Shown here: positions 34,646-44,143 of the stretch, piece by piece | Numbering within the stretch: the stretch's first letter is position 1 | How the letters are laid out: each line of letters begins with the position of its first letter | DNA from: Acinetobacter terrae | GTDB lineage: Bacteria > Pseudomonadota > Gammaproteobacteria > Pseudomonadales > Moraxellaceae | Length of the DNA: 64,000 nt | Assembly: GCF_013004375.1 (NCBI RefSeq) | Contig: NZ_JABERI010000030.1 | Coordinates: 58,264 to 122,263 of the forward strand | Direction: 5' to 3' | Program-made: the position numbers and the translations under genes | The notes under the pieces: model-generated | Seen by the model: the letters and a program-made list of their open reading frames with translations, nothing else | Told to the model about the DNA's origin: nothing | Databases searched by the model: none

Positions 34646-35377
34646 CTAAATCCCTAAAACAACCTGATAAGGCTTAAACCCTTCCAATACACCATCAGCA
34701 ACCAATTGATTAAATGCCTCAGTCTTTCCAAAGACCATCCATTGATCCAAAGCTTCATAGTAGGCAAGACGATTCTCAACTGTAATCACACAAGGTGGAT
34801 AGCCAGCTTTCATTAATTCTAAATTCATGAGTAGGCGAGAGGTGCGGCCATTACCATCAATAAAAGGATGTATGCCTACGAAGTTAGCATGCACTTTTGC
34901 TGCTCGTTCAATAGGATGTAATTGGTTAGATTCTAAATTATACCAATCTACGAAGTGAGCCATCTTGTCATTCAGTAAAGTGTAATCGGGCGGTGTGCTA
35001 GTAGCACCTGAAATGAGCACATTCTGCTGACGGTATCGACCGGCATTGTCATCATCGATGTTTTTTAAAATCAGTTGATGAATGTTGCGAATTTGCCATT
35101 CAGAAAAAGGCTCTTCTTTTTTGATGATATCTTCAACGTAGTAAATCGCATTACGATGATTAATCGCTTCAAAGTGCTCTCGAAGTGCTTTGCCACCTAC
35201 AGTAATTCCTTCAAGAACAACTTTTGTTTCGAGTAGAGTAAGTGTATTGCCTTCAATCGCATTGGAGTGGTATGTCCAACGCAGAATCAAATCTTCTTGT
35301 AAATTTTTAACGACAGAAGGTGATAGAGGGCGTTGAGCATCAAGTTTATTTTTTAATGAATCGATAGTCTCAAACAC
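34646..35377 (-). CDS. Self-inhibited Fic-domain protein (class II)
   Basis: 243 residues. The N-terminal inhibitory motif is SNAIEG (Ser38...Glu42-Gly43) and the Fic motif is HPFIDGNGRTSR (residues 170-181). With both in one chain it is a class II Fic AMP-transferase, in which the motif Glu blocks ATP until activated. It is unlike the class I Fic at 19354 and has no antitoxin gene. The target is unknown. It lies just ahead of the integrase, in the usual place for island cargo. Confidence 0.88.
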   Translation of the reverse strand: MFETIDSLKNKLDAQRPLSPSVVKNLQEDLILRWTYHSNAIEGNTLTLLETKVVLEGITVGGKALREHFEAINHRNAIYYVEDIIKKEEPFSEWQIRNIHQLILKNIDDDNAGRYRQQNVLISGATSTPPDYTLLNDKMAHFVDWYNLESNQLHPIERAAKVHANFVGIHPFIDGNGRTSRLLMNLELMKAGYPPCVITVENRLAYYEALDQWMVFGKTEAFNQLVADGVLEGFKPYQVVLGI

Positions 35378-35471
35378 GATAAATACTCTGAAAGATTATG
35401 AGATAAAAAACGATAATAACTGAATCGATGTTCTGAGACTATGTAGATTATAAATTTAGGAAAACAATCAA

Positions 35472-36689
35472 TCATGCACAGTCCTTTTTAATTTGTTCAC
35501 AGTAATCCGTCCATTTCTGCATCATTATTTTTCTCTTTTCTAAATGCTTAGTTCTGTTATAAGCACGACCATGCATATCCTTTACCTGATGGGCAAGTTG
35601 TTGCTCAATCAATTCAATTGGAAAGTCCAAAACCTCTTCTAAAATTGTACGTGCGGATGCTCGGAAACCGTGACCGCACGCTTGTTCACTTGTATAGCCT
35701 AAGCGGCGTAAAGCTTGGTTAATAGTGTTTTCAGACATCGGTTTTAAGTTTGATGTGGTTGCCGGAAAAACATATTCACTTTTATATCGCGTAATTTGAG
35801 CCAGTTCAGACAATAAATGAATGACTTGAGTCGACAGCGGGACAATATGCTGGACACCTGTTTTAGATTTTGTCTTTGGCGGTGTATAGCTCCATAAACC
35901 TTGTTCGAGGTCAATATCCTTCCACTGGGCATGTCTGAGCTCTCCGGGGCGAACAAAAATCAGTGGTGCAATACGCAGGGCATAGCGAGTGATTGCAGAA
36001 CCTTGATAGTGATCGATATCCTGTAGCAGTTGGGCAAAGTCTTTGGGTTCTACCAAAGCCGCCATATGCGTTACTTTAGGTGTTTTTAAAGCGCCTCTTA
36101 AGTCTTGAGTGACATCACGTTCACAGAGTCCAATAGAAACTGCATAACGTAATATCTGACCACATTTAACTTTAACTTTTTTGGCTGTCTCTAGTTTTTC
36201 TTCTTTTTCATAAATCTGACAAACTTTAAGGATATCTGTTGGTTTAATTTCATGAACAGGAATTAGACCAATATGTTGATTAATGACTTCTAACAAGCTT
36301 TGCTGACCTCTAAGCGTAGATTCTGCAAACTCTTGTTTACTCATCCATTCCTTAGCGAGTTCACTGAAAATATTCTTATTTGCATTAAATATCTCATTCT
36401 CAATTCTTTTCTTCTCTATATGTGGGTCGATATTTTGAGCAAGTAGTGTGCGAGCTTCTTCTCGTTTGATTCGTGCTTGAGCTAAGGTCACATTAGGGTA
36501 GGAACCAAAGCTTAATGAGTTCCTTTTCTTGGTATAGGGACGTGAGTAATCAAATCTCCAAGTTTTGTCACCTGTTTTAGAAATGGTTAGAAAAAGACCG
36601 TTACCATCAGCTAATTTTTGTATTTGATCCGGATTAGCTTTAGTTGTTTTGATCTTTGTATCTGTAAGAGGTATAACGATTTTTGGCAT
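35472..36689 (-). CDS. int: P4-type tyrosine integrase of the island
   Basis: 405 residues. The N terminus (PLTDTKIKTTKANPDQIQKL then ADGNGLFLTISKTG) is the arm-binding DUF4102 domain of P4-like integrases. The catalytic set is Arg247 (VRPGELR), His340-x-x-Arg343 (HGFR), His367 and Tyr377 (RAYNRT). All residues are present, so it should be active. It points away from the tRNA-Arg gene, whose 3' end is the likely attB, and its start overlaps a repeat array (36689-36746). Confidence 0.93.
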   Translation of the reverse strand: MPKIVIPLTDTKIKTTKANPDQIQKLADGNGLFLTISKTGDKTWRFDYSRPYTKKRNSLSFGSYPNVTLAQARIKREEARTLLAQNIDPHIEKKRIENEIFNANKNIFSELAKEWMSKQEFAESTLRGQQSLLEVINQHIGLIPVHEIKPTDILKVCQIYEKEEKLETAKKVKVKCGQILRYAVSIGLCERDVTQDLRGALKTPKVTHMAALVEPKDFAQLLQDIDHYQGSAITRYALRIAPLIFVRPGELRHAQWKDIDLEQGLWSYTPPKTKSKTGVQHIVPLSTQVIHLLSELAQITRYKSEYVFPATTSNLKPMSENTINQALRRLGYTSEQACGHGFRASARTILEEVLDFPIELIEQQLAHQVKDMHGRAYNRTKHLEKRKIMMQKWTDYCEQIKKDCA

Positions 36690-36746
36690 TTTTACGGTAG
36701 AGTTTTTTGCGGTAATACATCTTACCGTAAAAATTACCGCAAAAAA
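36689..36746. promoter_or_regulatory. Interleaved inverted repeats at the integrase start
   Basis: Two pairs in the order A-B-A'-B': TTTTTACGGTA (36689-36699), TTTTTTGCGGTAAT (36703-36716), TACCGTAAAAA (36723-36733), ATTACCGCAAAAAA (36733-36746). All four share a TACCG-Y-AAAAA core. The likely role is integrase arm sites, or an operator for a regulator of int. Confidence 0.65.
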
Positions 36747-36863
36747 ATATAGATTCCAAAAGTAATTTTTAGACTGGAATAGACGGTATTTTTATCAAAC
36801 TAATGATTTTATTGGTTATTTTATACCTGTATGGATTGGGGAGGTTGAAAATAAACCATAACA

Positions 36864-36939
36864 TGGTGCGCCCTGCGGGAGTCGAACCCGCGTCGGTCAC
36901 TTAGGAGGCAACTGCTCTATCCAGTTAAGCTAAGGGCAC
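36864..36939 (-). tRNA. tRNA-Arg (anticodon CCT)
   Basis: 76 nt with acceptor pairs GTGCCCT / AGGGCGC (one wobble), anticodon stem GTTGC/GTGAC with loop CTCCTAA, T-arm GCGGG-TTCGACT-CCCGC, discriminator A and an encoded CCA. It reads AGG codons. The island is integrated at its 3' end, and the gene remains complete. Confidence 0.93.
36866..36877. repeat. Right (tRNA-proximal) attachment-site repeat
   Basis: gtgcgccctgcg inside the tRNA acceptor/T-arm end, identical to 5306-5317. Confidence 0.75.
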
Positions 36940-36974
36940 AATGCGCAGCTAATTTAGCGCAAATACTGATAAAA

Positions 36975-37004
36975 AAAAAGTTATTGTCGAAACAATAACT
37001 TTTT
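36975..37004 (-). terminator. Terminator of aroP
   Basis: A 12-bp stem AAAAAGTTATTG / CAATAACTTTTT with loop TCGAAA directly after the aroP stop; it may work in both directions. Confidence 0.85.
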
Positions 37005-37029
37005 AAAAGTCAGATCTTTATGGTTTTGG

Positions 37030-38385
37030 TTAAGATTTACTCATCTTGAGTACTTTAAATAAGCCGAACATCACCACAATCCATATCGGAATCATCAGTA
37101 CAGATTCTTTAAAACCTTGCGTCCACATAATATAAAGTACGGTCGCAATAAAGATCAGAACGAGATAATTACTGATGGGAGACCAAAGTGCAGGGAATTT
37201 GGTCTGGATTGATGCTTGCTTAACGGCTTGTTTAAATTTCAAGTGAGTCAACGTAATCATCGCCCAGTTTAAAACTAATGCACCAACTACCACATACATC
37301 AAATGGTTTAAGGCATCTTCTGGAACAAAGTAGTTTAAAAGTACGCAACCAAAAATTAACAGTGCTGAAAATAAAACAGCAGGAATAGGAACACCTTGTT
37401 TATTCACATTTTGGAATACCTTGGGTGCATTACCTTGCTGTGCCAAGCCGAAAAGCATACGGCTATTGGCATACATGCCACTGTTATAAACAGACAGCGC
37501 AGCGGTTAAAATAATGAAATTTAGTAAATGAGCTGCCCAGCCAATACCGAGTTGACTGAAAATCATCACAAATGGACTTTTATCCAAACCACCTAAATCA
37601 AGCTGATTCCATGGCACCAACGATAAAAGAATCGTTAATGAACCGATATAGAACAGCAAAATACGGAAAACGACCTGGTTAATGGCTTTAGGAATGGTTT
37701 TCTCAGGATCCTTAGCTTCTGCTGCAGCCATACCAATCAGCTCTATACCCCCGAAGGCGAACATAAGGAAGGCGAGCATATAGAATAAGCCTTCAAAGCC
37801 ATTCGGGAAGAATCCACCATGAGTCCAAAGATTGCTAAATGAAGAAGTTGAGCCTGCATCGGCGGTCAATAATAAATACAAACCGAACACGATCATGGAT
37901 ACAATCGCAGTGACCTTGATGATGGAAAGCCAGAATTCTGATTCACCATAAAATTTCACATTGCCAAGATTGACTAAAGTAATCACAACGAAAAAGAACA
38001 GTACCGATGCCCAGGCAGGAATAAAAGGCCACCAGTAATTAATATATTTGGCGACAGCAGTAAGCTCTGTCATGGCCACCAAAATATATAAAATCCAGTA
38101 ATTCCAACCTGCTAAAAAGCCGGGAAATTTCCCCCAATATTTAAAGGCAAAATGGCTAAATGATCCTGCTACAGGCTCATGTACAATCATTTCACCCAGT
38201 TGACGCATGATTAAAAACGCAATCAAACCACCAATGGCATAACCCAAAATGATGGAAGGACCTGCAGATTGAATCACCTGTGCGGAACCTAAGAATAAGC
38301 CTGTACCAATTGCTCCGCCCATGGCGATGAGTTGGATATGACGGTTCTTTAAGCCACGCTGAAGTGTAGAAGACTCGTTGTTCAA
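37030..38385 (-). CDS. aroP: AroP-type amino-acid permease
   Basis: 451 residues, about 12 membrane helices, APC superfamily. The N terminus (RGLKNRHIQLIAMGGAIGTG) and PVAGSFSHFAFKYWGKFPGF are very like E. coli AroP/PheP, proton symporters for Phe, Tyr and Trp in the inner membrane. A substrate other than aromatic residues is possible. It stands alone, with a terminator behind and a 320-bp divergent promoter region ahead. This is the first core gene after the island. Confidence 0.85.
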   Translation of the reverse strand: MNNESSTLQRGLKNRHIQLIAMGGAIGTGLFLGSAQVIQSAGPSIILGYAIGGLIAFLIMRQLGEMIVHEPVAGSFSHFAFKYWGKFPGFLAGWNYWILYILVAMTELTAVAKYINYWWPFIPAWASVLFFFVVITLVNLGNVKFYGESEFWLSIIKVTAIVSMIVFGLYLLLTADAGSTSSFSNLWTHGGFFPNGFEGLFYMLAFLMFAFGGIELIGMAAAEAKDPEKTIPKAINQVVFRILLFYIGSLTILLSLVPWNQLDLGGLDKSPFVMIFSQLGIGWAAHLLNFIILTAALSVYNSGMYANSRMLFGLAQQGNAPKVFQNVNKQGVPIPAVLFSALLIFGCVLLNYFVPEDALNHLMYVVVGALVLNWAMITLTHLKFKQAVKQASIQTKFPALWSPISNYLVLIFIATVLYIMWTQGFKESVLMIPIWIVVMFGLFKVLKMSKS

Positions 38386-38705
38386 AGTACTCAGCCCGAC
38401 AATGGATAAGTTTGTGATTGTAATGGATTGATTTGTATTAGCCTAGTACAACACTACCATGGTCATTGTTATGTGAATAAGTGAAGAATAAAGTTTGTAG
38501 ATAATTAATAAATGAATCAATAGATTAATTTTATTAATGCAATAACTTGTAAGTTATAAAGGGTTTTTATCAATGCTATTAAGCGTTTCTTTTTTATACT
38601 TAAGTCCTGTAGCGAAGGTTTTTGCTGAAAAAAGCATTATGATAAAAGTGATCAACATTGCCCAGATGTTGTTTAAAACAATGATAAATATCAAGGATCA
38701 ATGAA
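38386..38705. other. Divergent promoter region between aroP and prpF
   Basis: 320 AT-rich bases that must hold both promoters. I see no gene, RNA or clear operator. Confidence 0.5.
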
Positions 38706-39896
38706 ATGAGTTTTGCTCCACAAATCAAAATTCCAGCAACTTATATGCGTGGTGGTACAAGTAAAGGTGTGTTCTTTAAACTCGATGACTTACCACAAGC
38801 CGCACAGCAGCCTGGAACAATTCGCGATCAATTGTTGTTACGTGTGATTGGCAGTCCGGATCCATACGGCAAGCAAATTGATGGCATGGGTGGAGCAAGT
38901 TCAAGTACCAGTAAAACCGTGATCTTGGCCAAAAGTTCACAACCAGATCATGATGTGGATTATTTATTTGGACAGGTTGCGATTGATCAGCCTTTTGTTG
39001 ACTGGAGTGGTAACTGTGGCAACTTAACGGCTGCCGTAGGTTCATTTGCAATTTCCAATGGCTTGGTCAGTGCAGAGCGGATTCCTGAAAATGGCATGTG
39101 TACGGTGCGAATCTGGCAAGTGAATATTCAAAAAACCATTATTGCGCATGTGCCCATCACCCATGGACAAGTGCAGGAAACCGGGGACTTTGAACTGGAT
39201 GGCGTGACTTTCCCTGCAGCAGAAGTTCAGATTGAATTTCTAGATCCTGCAGATGATGGTGAGGATGGCGGTGCCATGTTCCCGACTGGAAATGTGGTGG
39301 ATACGTTTGAAGTTCCCAATATTGGTACTTTCCAGGCTACTTTTATTAATGCCGGTATTCCGACCATCTTCTTGAATGCTGAAGACATTGGCTATACAGG
39401 AACTGAATTACAAGATGCTATTAATGGCGATGCTAAGGCATTGGCTCGTTTTGAAACCATCCGTGCCTATGGGGCAAAACATATGGGCTTAATCCGGGAC
39501 ATTTCCGAAGCTGAAAAACGTCAACACACGCCTAAAATTGCTTTTGTGTCTAAACCTAAAGCCTATACATCTTCAAGCGGTAAAGACATTCAAATCACTG
39601 ATGTCGATTTACTGGTTCGTGCCTTGTCGATGGGGAAATTACATCATGCCATGATGGGGACGGCGGCTGTTGCTATTGGCACTGCCGCTGCGATTCCGGG
39701 AACATTGGTGAATTTGGCTGCGGGTGGGGGAGCGCGTGAAGCGGTGCGTTTTGGTCATCCTTCAGGGACTTTACGTGTCGGTGCGCAAGCGGTTCAAGAA
39801 AATGGACAATGGCATGTGAAAAAGGCGGTGATGAGCCGTAGCGCACGAGTGTTAATGGAAGGCTGGGTTCGAATTCCTGAAGATAGCTTGAAGTAG
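38706..39896 (+). CDS. prpF: PrpF-family 2-methylaconitate isomerase
   Basis: 396 residues of the PrpF/DiaP fold family. ATYMRGGTSKGVFF is the family start and DWSGNCGNLTAAVGSFAI holds the conserved Cys. PrpF isomerises the 2-methylaconitate formed by AcnD in the methylcitrate cycle for propionate. Here no prpB, prpC or acnD is in sight, so it stands alone and may act on another substrate or support a prp operon elsewhere. A long hairpin (TTGCGA / TCGCAA core) at about 39907-39950 follows. Confidence 0.85.
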   Translation: MSFAPQIKIPATYMRGGTSKGVFFKLDDLPQAAQQPGTIRDQLLLRVIGSPDPYGKQIDGMGGASSSTSKTVILAKSSQPDHDVDYLFGQVAIDQPFVDWSGNCGNLTAAVGSFAISNGLVSAERIPENGMCTVRIWQVNIQKTIIAHVPITHGQVQETGDFELDGVTFPAAEVQIEFLDPADDGEDGGAMFPTGNVVDTFEVPNIGTFQATFINAGIPTIFLNAEDIGYTGTELQDAINGDAKALARFETIRAYGAKHMGLIRDISEAEKRQHTPKIAFVSKPKAYTSSSGKDIQITDVDLLVRALSMGKLHHAMMGTAAVAIGTAAAIPGTLVNLAAGGGAREAVRFGHPSGTLRVGAQAVQENGQWHVKKAVMSRSARVLMEGWVRIPEDSLK

Positions 39897-40040
39897 TAAA
39901 CAAGATAGAGAATCTTGCGAGAAAGCAGTATCATGAGTCGCAAGTTCTCTGTCGATGATGACAAGAGCGCTGTATATTAGATCAATCATTGATTTCTGAT
40001 TTTTAGATCTACGAACCAAAGCAAAGTATTCGAGGCGAAT

Positions 40041-40949
40041 GTGTCATCTTTAACTGACGTACATGCAAATGTATTAACCCAAGCACAGCAACGTATTCAA
40101 CAAGATTTATTGACCACATTAGATGCATTTTCCATTCCAGAACCGCTGAAAGGCGCTGTGCATCATGCGGTGATGCTCGGTGGTAAACGTGTACGTCCAG
40201 CGCTTTGTTATGCAACAGCGGCCATCAAGCAGAATGCAAATTTTGCTGCAGTACGCCGTGCGGCAGTGGCCATTGAAATGATTCATTGCTATTCACTGGC
40301 ACATGATGATTTACCGTGTATGGATAATGATTTGTTGCGTCGTGGTCAGCCGACCTGTCATGTGGCTTTTGGTGAAGATACAGCATTACTTGCCGGTGAT
40401 ATTTTGCAGTCGATGGCCTTTGAAATATTAGGCAGCCGCCTGTTTGATCAAGGTCCTGCGGTTGATCCATCGATTATTTTAAAACAGATGCAGATTTTGG
40501 CGACAGCCAGTTCAAAAATGGTTTGTGGTCAGGTGCTGGATTTACAGGCTGAAGGCAAGCATGTTAATCAAGAAGCTTTGGAAAATATTCACCGTAATAA
40601 AACCGGTGCTTTAATTTCTGCTGCGGTGATGATGGCTGCGGTATGTGTGTTTGAAGGCACCGATCAAGCGATACCTAAATTACGTGAATATGCGCAAGCG
40701 ATTGGACTGGCTTTCCAAGTCCAAGATGACATTCTGGATATTATTTCCGATACAGAAGTGTTGGGGAAAACTGCAGGTAAAGACCAGCAAGTGGATAAAT
40801 CGACTTATCCTGCATTAATGGGCTTAGACAATGCGCAAGCCTATGCCAAAGAATTACATGATCAGGCCTTTAGTGCTTTAGCCATTTTTGGTGACAACGC
40901 AGCTGAACTGAATCAGATTTCACAATTTTTATTGTCGCGTAAAAGCTAA
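40041..40949 (+). CDS. ispA: Farnesyl diphosphate synthase (polyprenyl synthetase)
   Basis: 302 residues from a GTG with GAGGCG ahead. The first Asp-rich motif is HDDLPCMDND and the second is QVQDDILDI, with GGKRVRPAL for the allyl substrate. It makes farnesyl diphosphate from IPP and DMAPP for undecaprenyl and quinone synthesis. The length is normal. Confidence 0.93.
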   Translation: MSSLTDVHANVLTQAQQRIQQDLLTTLDAFSIPEPLKGAVHHAVMLGGKRVRPALCYATAAIKQNANFAAVRRAAVAIEMIHCYSLAHDDLPCMDNDLLRRGQPTCHVAFGEDTALLAGDILQSMAFEILGSRLFDQGPAVDPSIILKQMQILATASSKMVCGQVLDLQAEGKHVNQEALENIHRNKTGALISAAVMMAAVCVFEGTDQAIPKLREYAQAIGLAFQVQDDILDIISDTEVLGKTAGKDQQVDKSTYPALMGLDNAQAYAKELHDQAFSALAIFGDNAAELNQISQFLLSRKS

Positions 40950-40989
40950 ATACTGGGCTTTAGAAAGTGTAATTTAGAAAAAATGAATT

Positions 40990-41019
40990 AAAAAAAGAGG
41001 ACATGGCGTCCTCTTTTTT
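40990..41019. terminator. Bidirectional terminator between ispA and putP
   Basis: Stem AGAGGAC / GTCCTCT extended by A6/T6, between two convergent genes. Confidence 0.88.
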
Positions 41020-41031
41020 ATGCACTAAAGA

Positions 41032-42522
41032 TTATTTAGAGTCTTGATATAAACGATCACCTTCATCGAAACGTGTGGTGATTTCTTCGGTGGGTGCTTT
41101 ACCCATTAAGCTCACTACGATAATGGCAATCAGTGAGCAAATGAAGCCAGGAATAATTTCATACAGTCCGGTAGCACTGAACATATTTTTCCAGAGGATG
41201 ACCACAACCGCACCGATAAGCATACCGGCAAGTGCGCCATTTAGCGTCATGCGGCGCCAAAACAATGAAAGAATAATCAGTGGACCGAAGGCAGCGCCGA
41301 AGCCAGCCCAAGCATAAGCCACTAAGCCGAGGACTTTAGATTCAGGATTTCCTGCCATCCAGATCGCAAGCAGGGCAATCAGTAGCACCATTAAACGACC
41401 AATCCAAACCAATTCTGTTTGCGTTGCATTTTTGCGTAAGAATGATTTGTAAAAGTCTTCGGTCAAAGTACTTGAGCAAACCAGTAACTGGCAGCTTAAG
41501 GTGCTCATCACTGCGGCTAAAATGGCAGCCAAGACAATCCCTGCAATCCATGGATTAAACAGAATTTTGGTCAGTTCCATAAACACGGTTTCTGGATTGG
41601 CGGTCACGGCACCGGCAAGTTCAAGGTGTTGCTGGAAGTAGGCAATACCAAAGAAACCGGCAGCCACTGCTCCGCCTAAGCACAGAATCATCCAGGTCAT
41701 GCCAATACGACGTGCATTTGGAATGGAGGTGACCGAATCTGCAGCCATAAAACGCACAAGAATATGCGGCTGACCAAAGTAACCCAAGCCCCACGCCAAT
41801 AATGAAATAATCGCAACAAAGCTTAAATTGCCAATCACGTCAGTTGCCTGTGGGCGAGCAGCTTCAAGTGCCAAAGTCACTTGATTCATGTCAGCAAAGC
41901 TTAAGACAGCAACCACAGGAGTCAGCAACAAGGCAAAAATCATCAGGCCGGCTTGAATGGTATCTGTCCAGCTGACCGCCAAGAAGCCACCAATAAACAC
42001 ATAACTGATGGTGGCAATCGCACTGACCCAAAGCGCCGTGCTATAGGACATGTCAAACATGCTTTCAAATAAACGTGCGCCTGCAACCATGCCTGAAGCA
42101 CAGTAAATGGCAAAGAAAATCAAAATAATGAAAGCAGATGTAATACGCAGAATTTTCTTTTGATCATTAAAACGATTGGAGAAATAGTCTGGCAAGGTCA
42201 AGGCATTGTGCTGAACTTCGGTGTGAACACGAAGACGTCCGGCAACTAGTCGCCAGTTCAGCCATGCACCAATAATCAAGCCAATCGCAATCCACATTTC
42301 AGATAAACCTGAAAGATAAATTGCGCCAGGAAGTCCCATGAGCAACCAGCCACTCATATCTGAAGCACCCGCAGAGAGCGCTGTTACGAAACTACCTAAA
42401 CGACGACCCCCTAAAATGTAATCAGAGAAGTTGGCTGTCGCGCGATAAGCCATGAGGCCAATCACAATCATGGCGACAATATAAAAAAGAAAGGTAATTA
42501 AGGTCGGATTCAGGGAGCTCAT
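41032..42522 (-). CDS. putP: Sodium/proline symporter
   Basis: 496 residues, about 13 membrane helices, SSS family. I start it at MSSLNPTLITFLFYI (42522), with GGAT just ahead, instead of the upstream in-frame codon. SDYILGGRRLGSFVTALSAG and ASDMSGWLLMGLPGAIYLSG are PutP-typical; the latter holds residues for Na+ and proline binding. It takes up proline as nutrient or osmoprotectant. No putA neighbour is present. Confidence 0.9.
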   Translation of the reverse strand: MSSLNPTLITFLFYIVAMIVIGLMAYRATANFSDYILGGRRLGSFVTALSAGASDMSGWLLMGLPGAIYLSGLSEMWIAIGLIIGAWLNWRLVAGRLRVHTEVQHNALTLPDYFSNRFNDQKKILRITSAFIILIFFAIYCASGMVAGARLFESMFDMSYSTALWVSAIATISYVFIGGFLAVSWTDTIQAGLMIFALLLTPVVAVLSFADMNQVTLALEAARPQATDVIGNLSFVAIISLLAWGLGYFGQPHILVRFMAADSVTSIPNARRIGMTWMILCLGGAVAAGFFGIAYFQQHLELAGAVTANPETVFMELTKILFNPWIAGIVLAAILAAVMSTLSCQLLVCSSTLTEDFYKSFLRKNATQTELVWIGRLMVLLIALLAIWMAGNPESKVLGLVAYAWAGFGAAFGPLIILSLFWRRMTLNGALAGMLIGAVVVILWKNMFSATGLYEIIPGFICSLIAIIVVSLMGKAPTEEITTRFDEGDRLYQDSK

Positions 42523-42702
42523 ACGGTATCCATTTACAAGGTGGACAGTAGATCGAAACAAAGGCTTATAAAAAGAAGCACAAATAATTTCAAAAAATAA
42601 CGCGAAATTTAATCATAATTTCACAATGATTGCAGAGTTTTTCGCAACCGAAATAAAAATAGACAGCGAATGCTGTCTATTTTATAGAAAAAATGCAGAG
42701 CT

Positions 42703-43557
42703 TTATGGATTACGACCCATCACGCCACGAATGGTATTCATGATATCTGCAGGCAACACGACAGTTTTGGCATTATTGGATTTCGCCATCTCTTGCATGG
42801 CTTTGACATACTGTTCACCCAGCAAGTAAGCAACAGGGACTTCTTTATCACCGACCGCAGAAGTAATCATCTCAATGGCACGTTGTGATGATTCAGCCAA
42901 GACCACTTGTGCTTCAGCATCACGACGTGAAGCTTCTAAACGACCATCTGCTTCCAAAATAGCCGCCTGTTTTTCCCCATCTGCTTTGGTCACGGTAGCA
43001 CGGCGCTGACGTTCAGCTGCTGCTTGCGCTTCCATCGCCGATTGCATGGTGCTTGATGGTTGAATATCTTGAATTTCAACAGTCTTTAGCGTAATACCCC
43101 AATCCGAAATATCATCAGAAATGGCCGCTTTAAGTTTTGCCTTAATATGATCACGTGATGACAACGCATCATCCAAATCCATTTCACCGACAATTGAACG
43201 AAGTGAAGTCTGTACCAGGTTTTGAATGGCCCAGGTATAGTTTTCAATACCGTAGACCGCTTTTTCTGGTGTAGTGATATTGATATAAGCCATGGCATTC
43301 ATCAGTAAAACGGCGTTATCTCGGGTAATCACTTCTTGAGATGGGATATCCATCACGATGTCTTTGGTGGTGACTTTATAAGCAACTTCATCTACATAAG
43401 GAATCACAAAATTCAGACCCGGTGTCAGGGTGGTATGGTATTTACCCAGACGTTGTACAATCCATTTATACCCTTGAGGAACAATGCGCACACCTTTAAA
43501 AATAGTGACACCTGCAAAAACCAAGATGGCTAAAACAATAATAGATCCACCAGACAT
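42703..43557 (-). CDS. SPFH/Band 7 membrane protein (stomatin/QmcA-like)
   Basis: 284 residues. One N-terminal membrane helix (5-22), then the SPFH domain (VPQGYKWIVQRLGKYHTTLT ... PGLNFVIPY), then a coiled Ala/Glu/Arg-rich region. It forms ring oligomers in membrane microdomains and often partners with NfeD proteases or membrane subunits. The NfeD gene lies 14 bases upstream in the same operon. Confidence 0.9.
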   Translation of the reverse strand: MSGGSIIVLAILVFAGVTIFKGVRIVPQGYKWIVQRLGKYHTTLTPGLNFVIPYVDEVAYKVTTKDIVMDIPSQEVITRDNAVLLMNAMAYINITTPEKAVYGIENYTWAIQNLVQTSLRSIVGEMDLDDALSSRDHIKAKLKAAISDDISDWGITLKTVEIQDIQPSSTMQSAMEAQAAAERQRRATVTKADGEKQAAILEADGRLEASRRDAEAQVVLAESSQRAIEMITSAVGDKEVPVAYLLGEQYVKAMQEMAKSNNAKTVVLPADIMNTIRGVMGRNP

Positions 43558-43571
43558 GTTATTTCCTCGCT

Positions 43572-44045
43572 TTATGTATTTTCATTATGTGAATGGTGTG
43601 GCTTGACCACGAGATCATTGCCTAGAATATCGACCACGCGAACCCGATCGCCCACCTGAACGGGTGTTAAGGTCCGGCAGTTCCATTCATCAGAGCCCAA
43701 AACCGGCATGGGGAAACGGACTGTAATCAGATCATGTTCCATATGGGTTTGAATGACCATACCGACCTGACCAATAGTCGCCTCACGAGATAAACCGGCT
43801 TTGGTTTTATCGATTGAAAGTGGCTTAATAAATTTAAACCACAGTAAAGTGCACAGTATGGATAAAATAATCCAAGTGACGATTTGAGTGATGAAGCCCA
43901 TCATCGGGAACATCCAAAGTAAAACACCCACCATGATGGCTGCGAGACCAAACCATAGTGCAGCAAAAGCGGGGATTACCAATTCAGAAAGAATGAGCAA
44001 AATACCCAATACAAACCAATGCCAAGGTTCGAAAGCAAATTCCAT
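43572..44045 (-). CDS. NfeD-family membrane protein
   Basis: 157 residues. Two to three N-terminal membrane helices (about 10-75), then a soluble OB-fold (QVGMVIQTHMEHDLITVRFP ... VQVGDRVRVVDILGNDLVV). This is the short NfeD1b type, without a protease domain. It works with the SPFH protein encoded next, likely to organise membrane domains. Confidence 0.88.
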   Translation of the reverse strand: MEFAFEPWHWFVLGILLILSELVIPAFAALWFGLAAIMVGVLLWMFPMMGFITQIVTWIILSILCTLLWFKFIKPLSIDKTKAGLSREATIGQVGMVIQTHMEHDLITVRFPMPVLGSDEWNCRTLTPVQVGDRVRVVDILGNDLVVKPHHSHNENT

Positions 44046-44143
44046 ACATCTACTCGTGTATTGTTAAAATTAATATAGATAACCAAGCGTCTATATCAAT
44101 TTAGCAGATGAGTAAGTCTTTGAATATTAAAAAAGCATCTTTT

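Larger units (their letters stand above)
5306..36877. mobile_element. tRNA-Arg-integrated genomic island (about 31.6 kb)
   Basis: Bounded by the direct repeat gtgcgccctgcg at 5306-5317 and 36866-36877. The right copy is the 3' end of tRNA-Arg(CCT), and a P4-type integrase lies 175 bp inside that end. The content is accessory throughout: an ABC-3C-like operon, restriction-modification, Fic modules, a recombinase/ParB cassette and phage remnants. Composition varies inside; the YqaJ and hsd blocks look richer in GC than the ABC-3C-like block, so the island is a mosaic. No conjugation genes and no intact phage module are present, so it is probably not self-transmissible. Confidence 0.8.
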
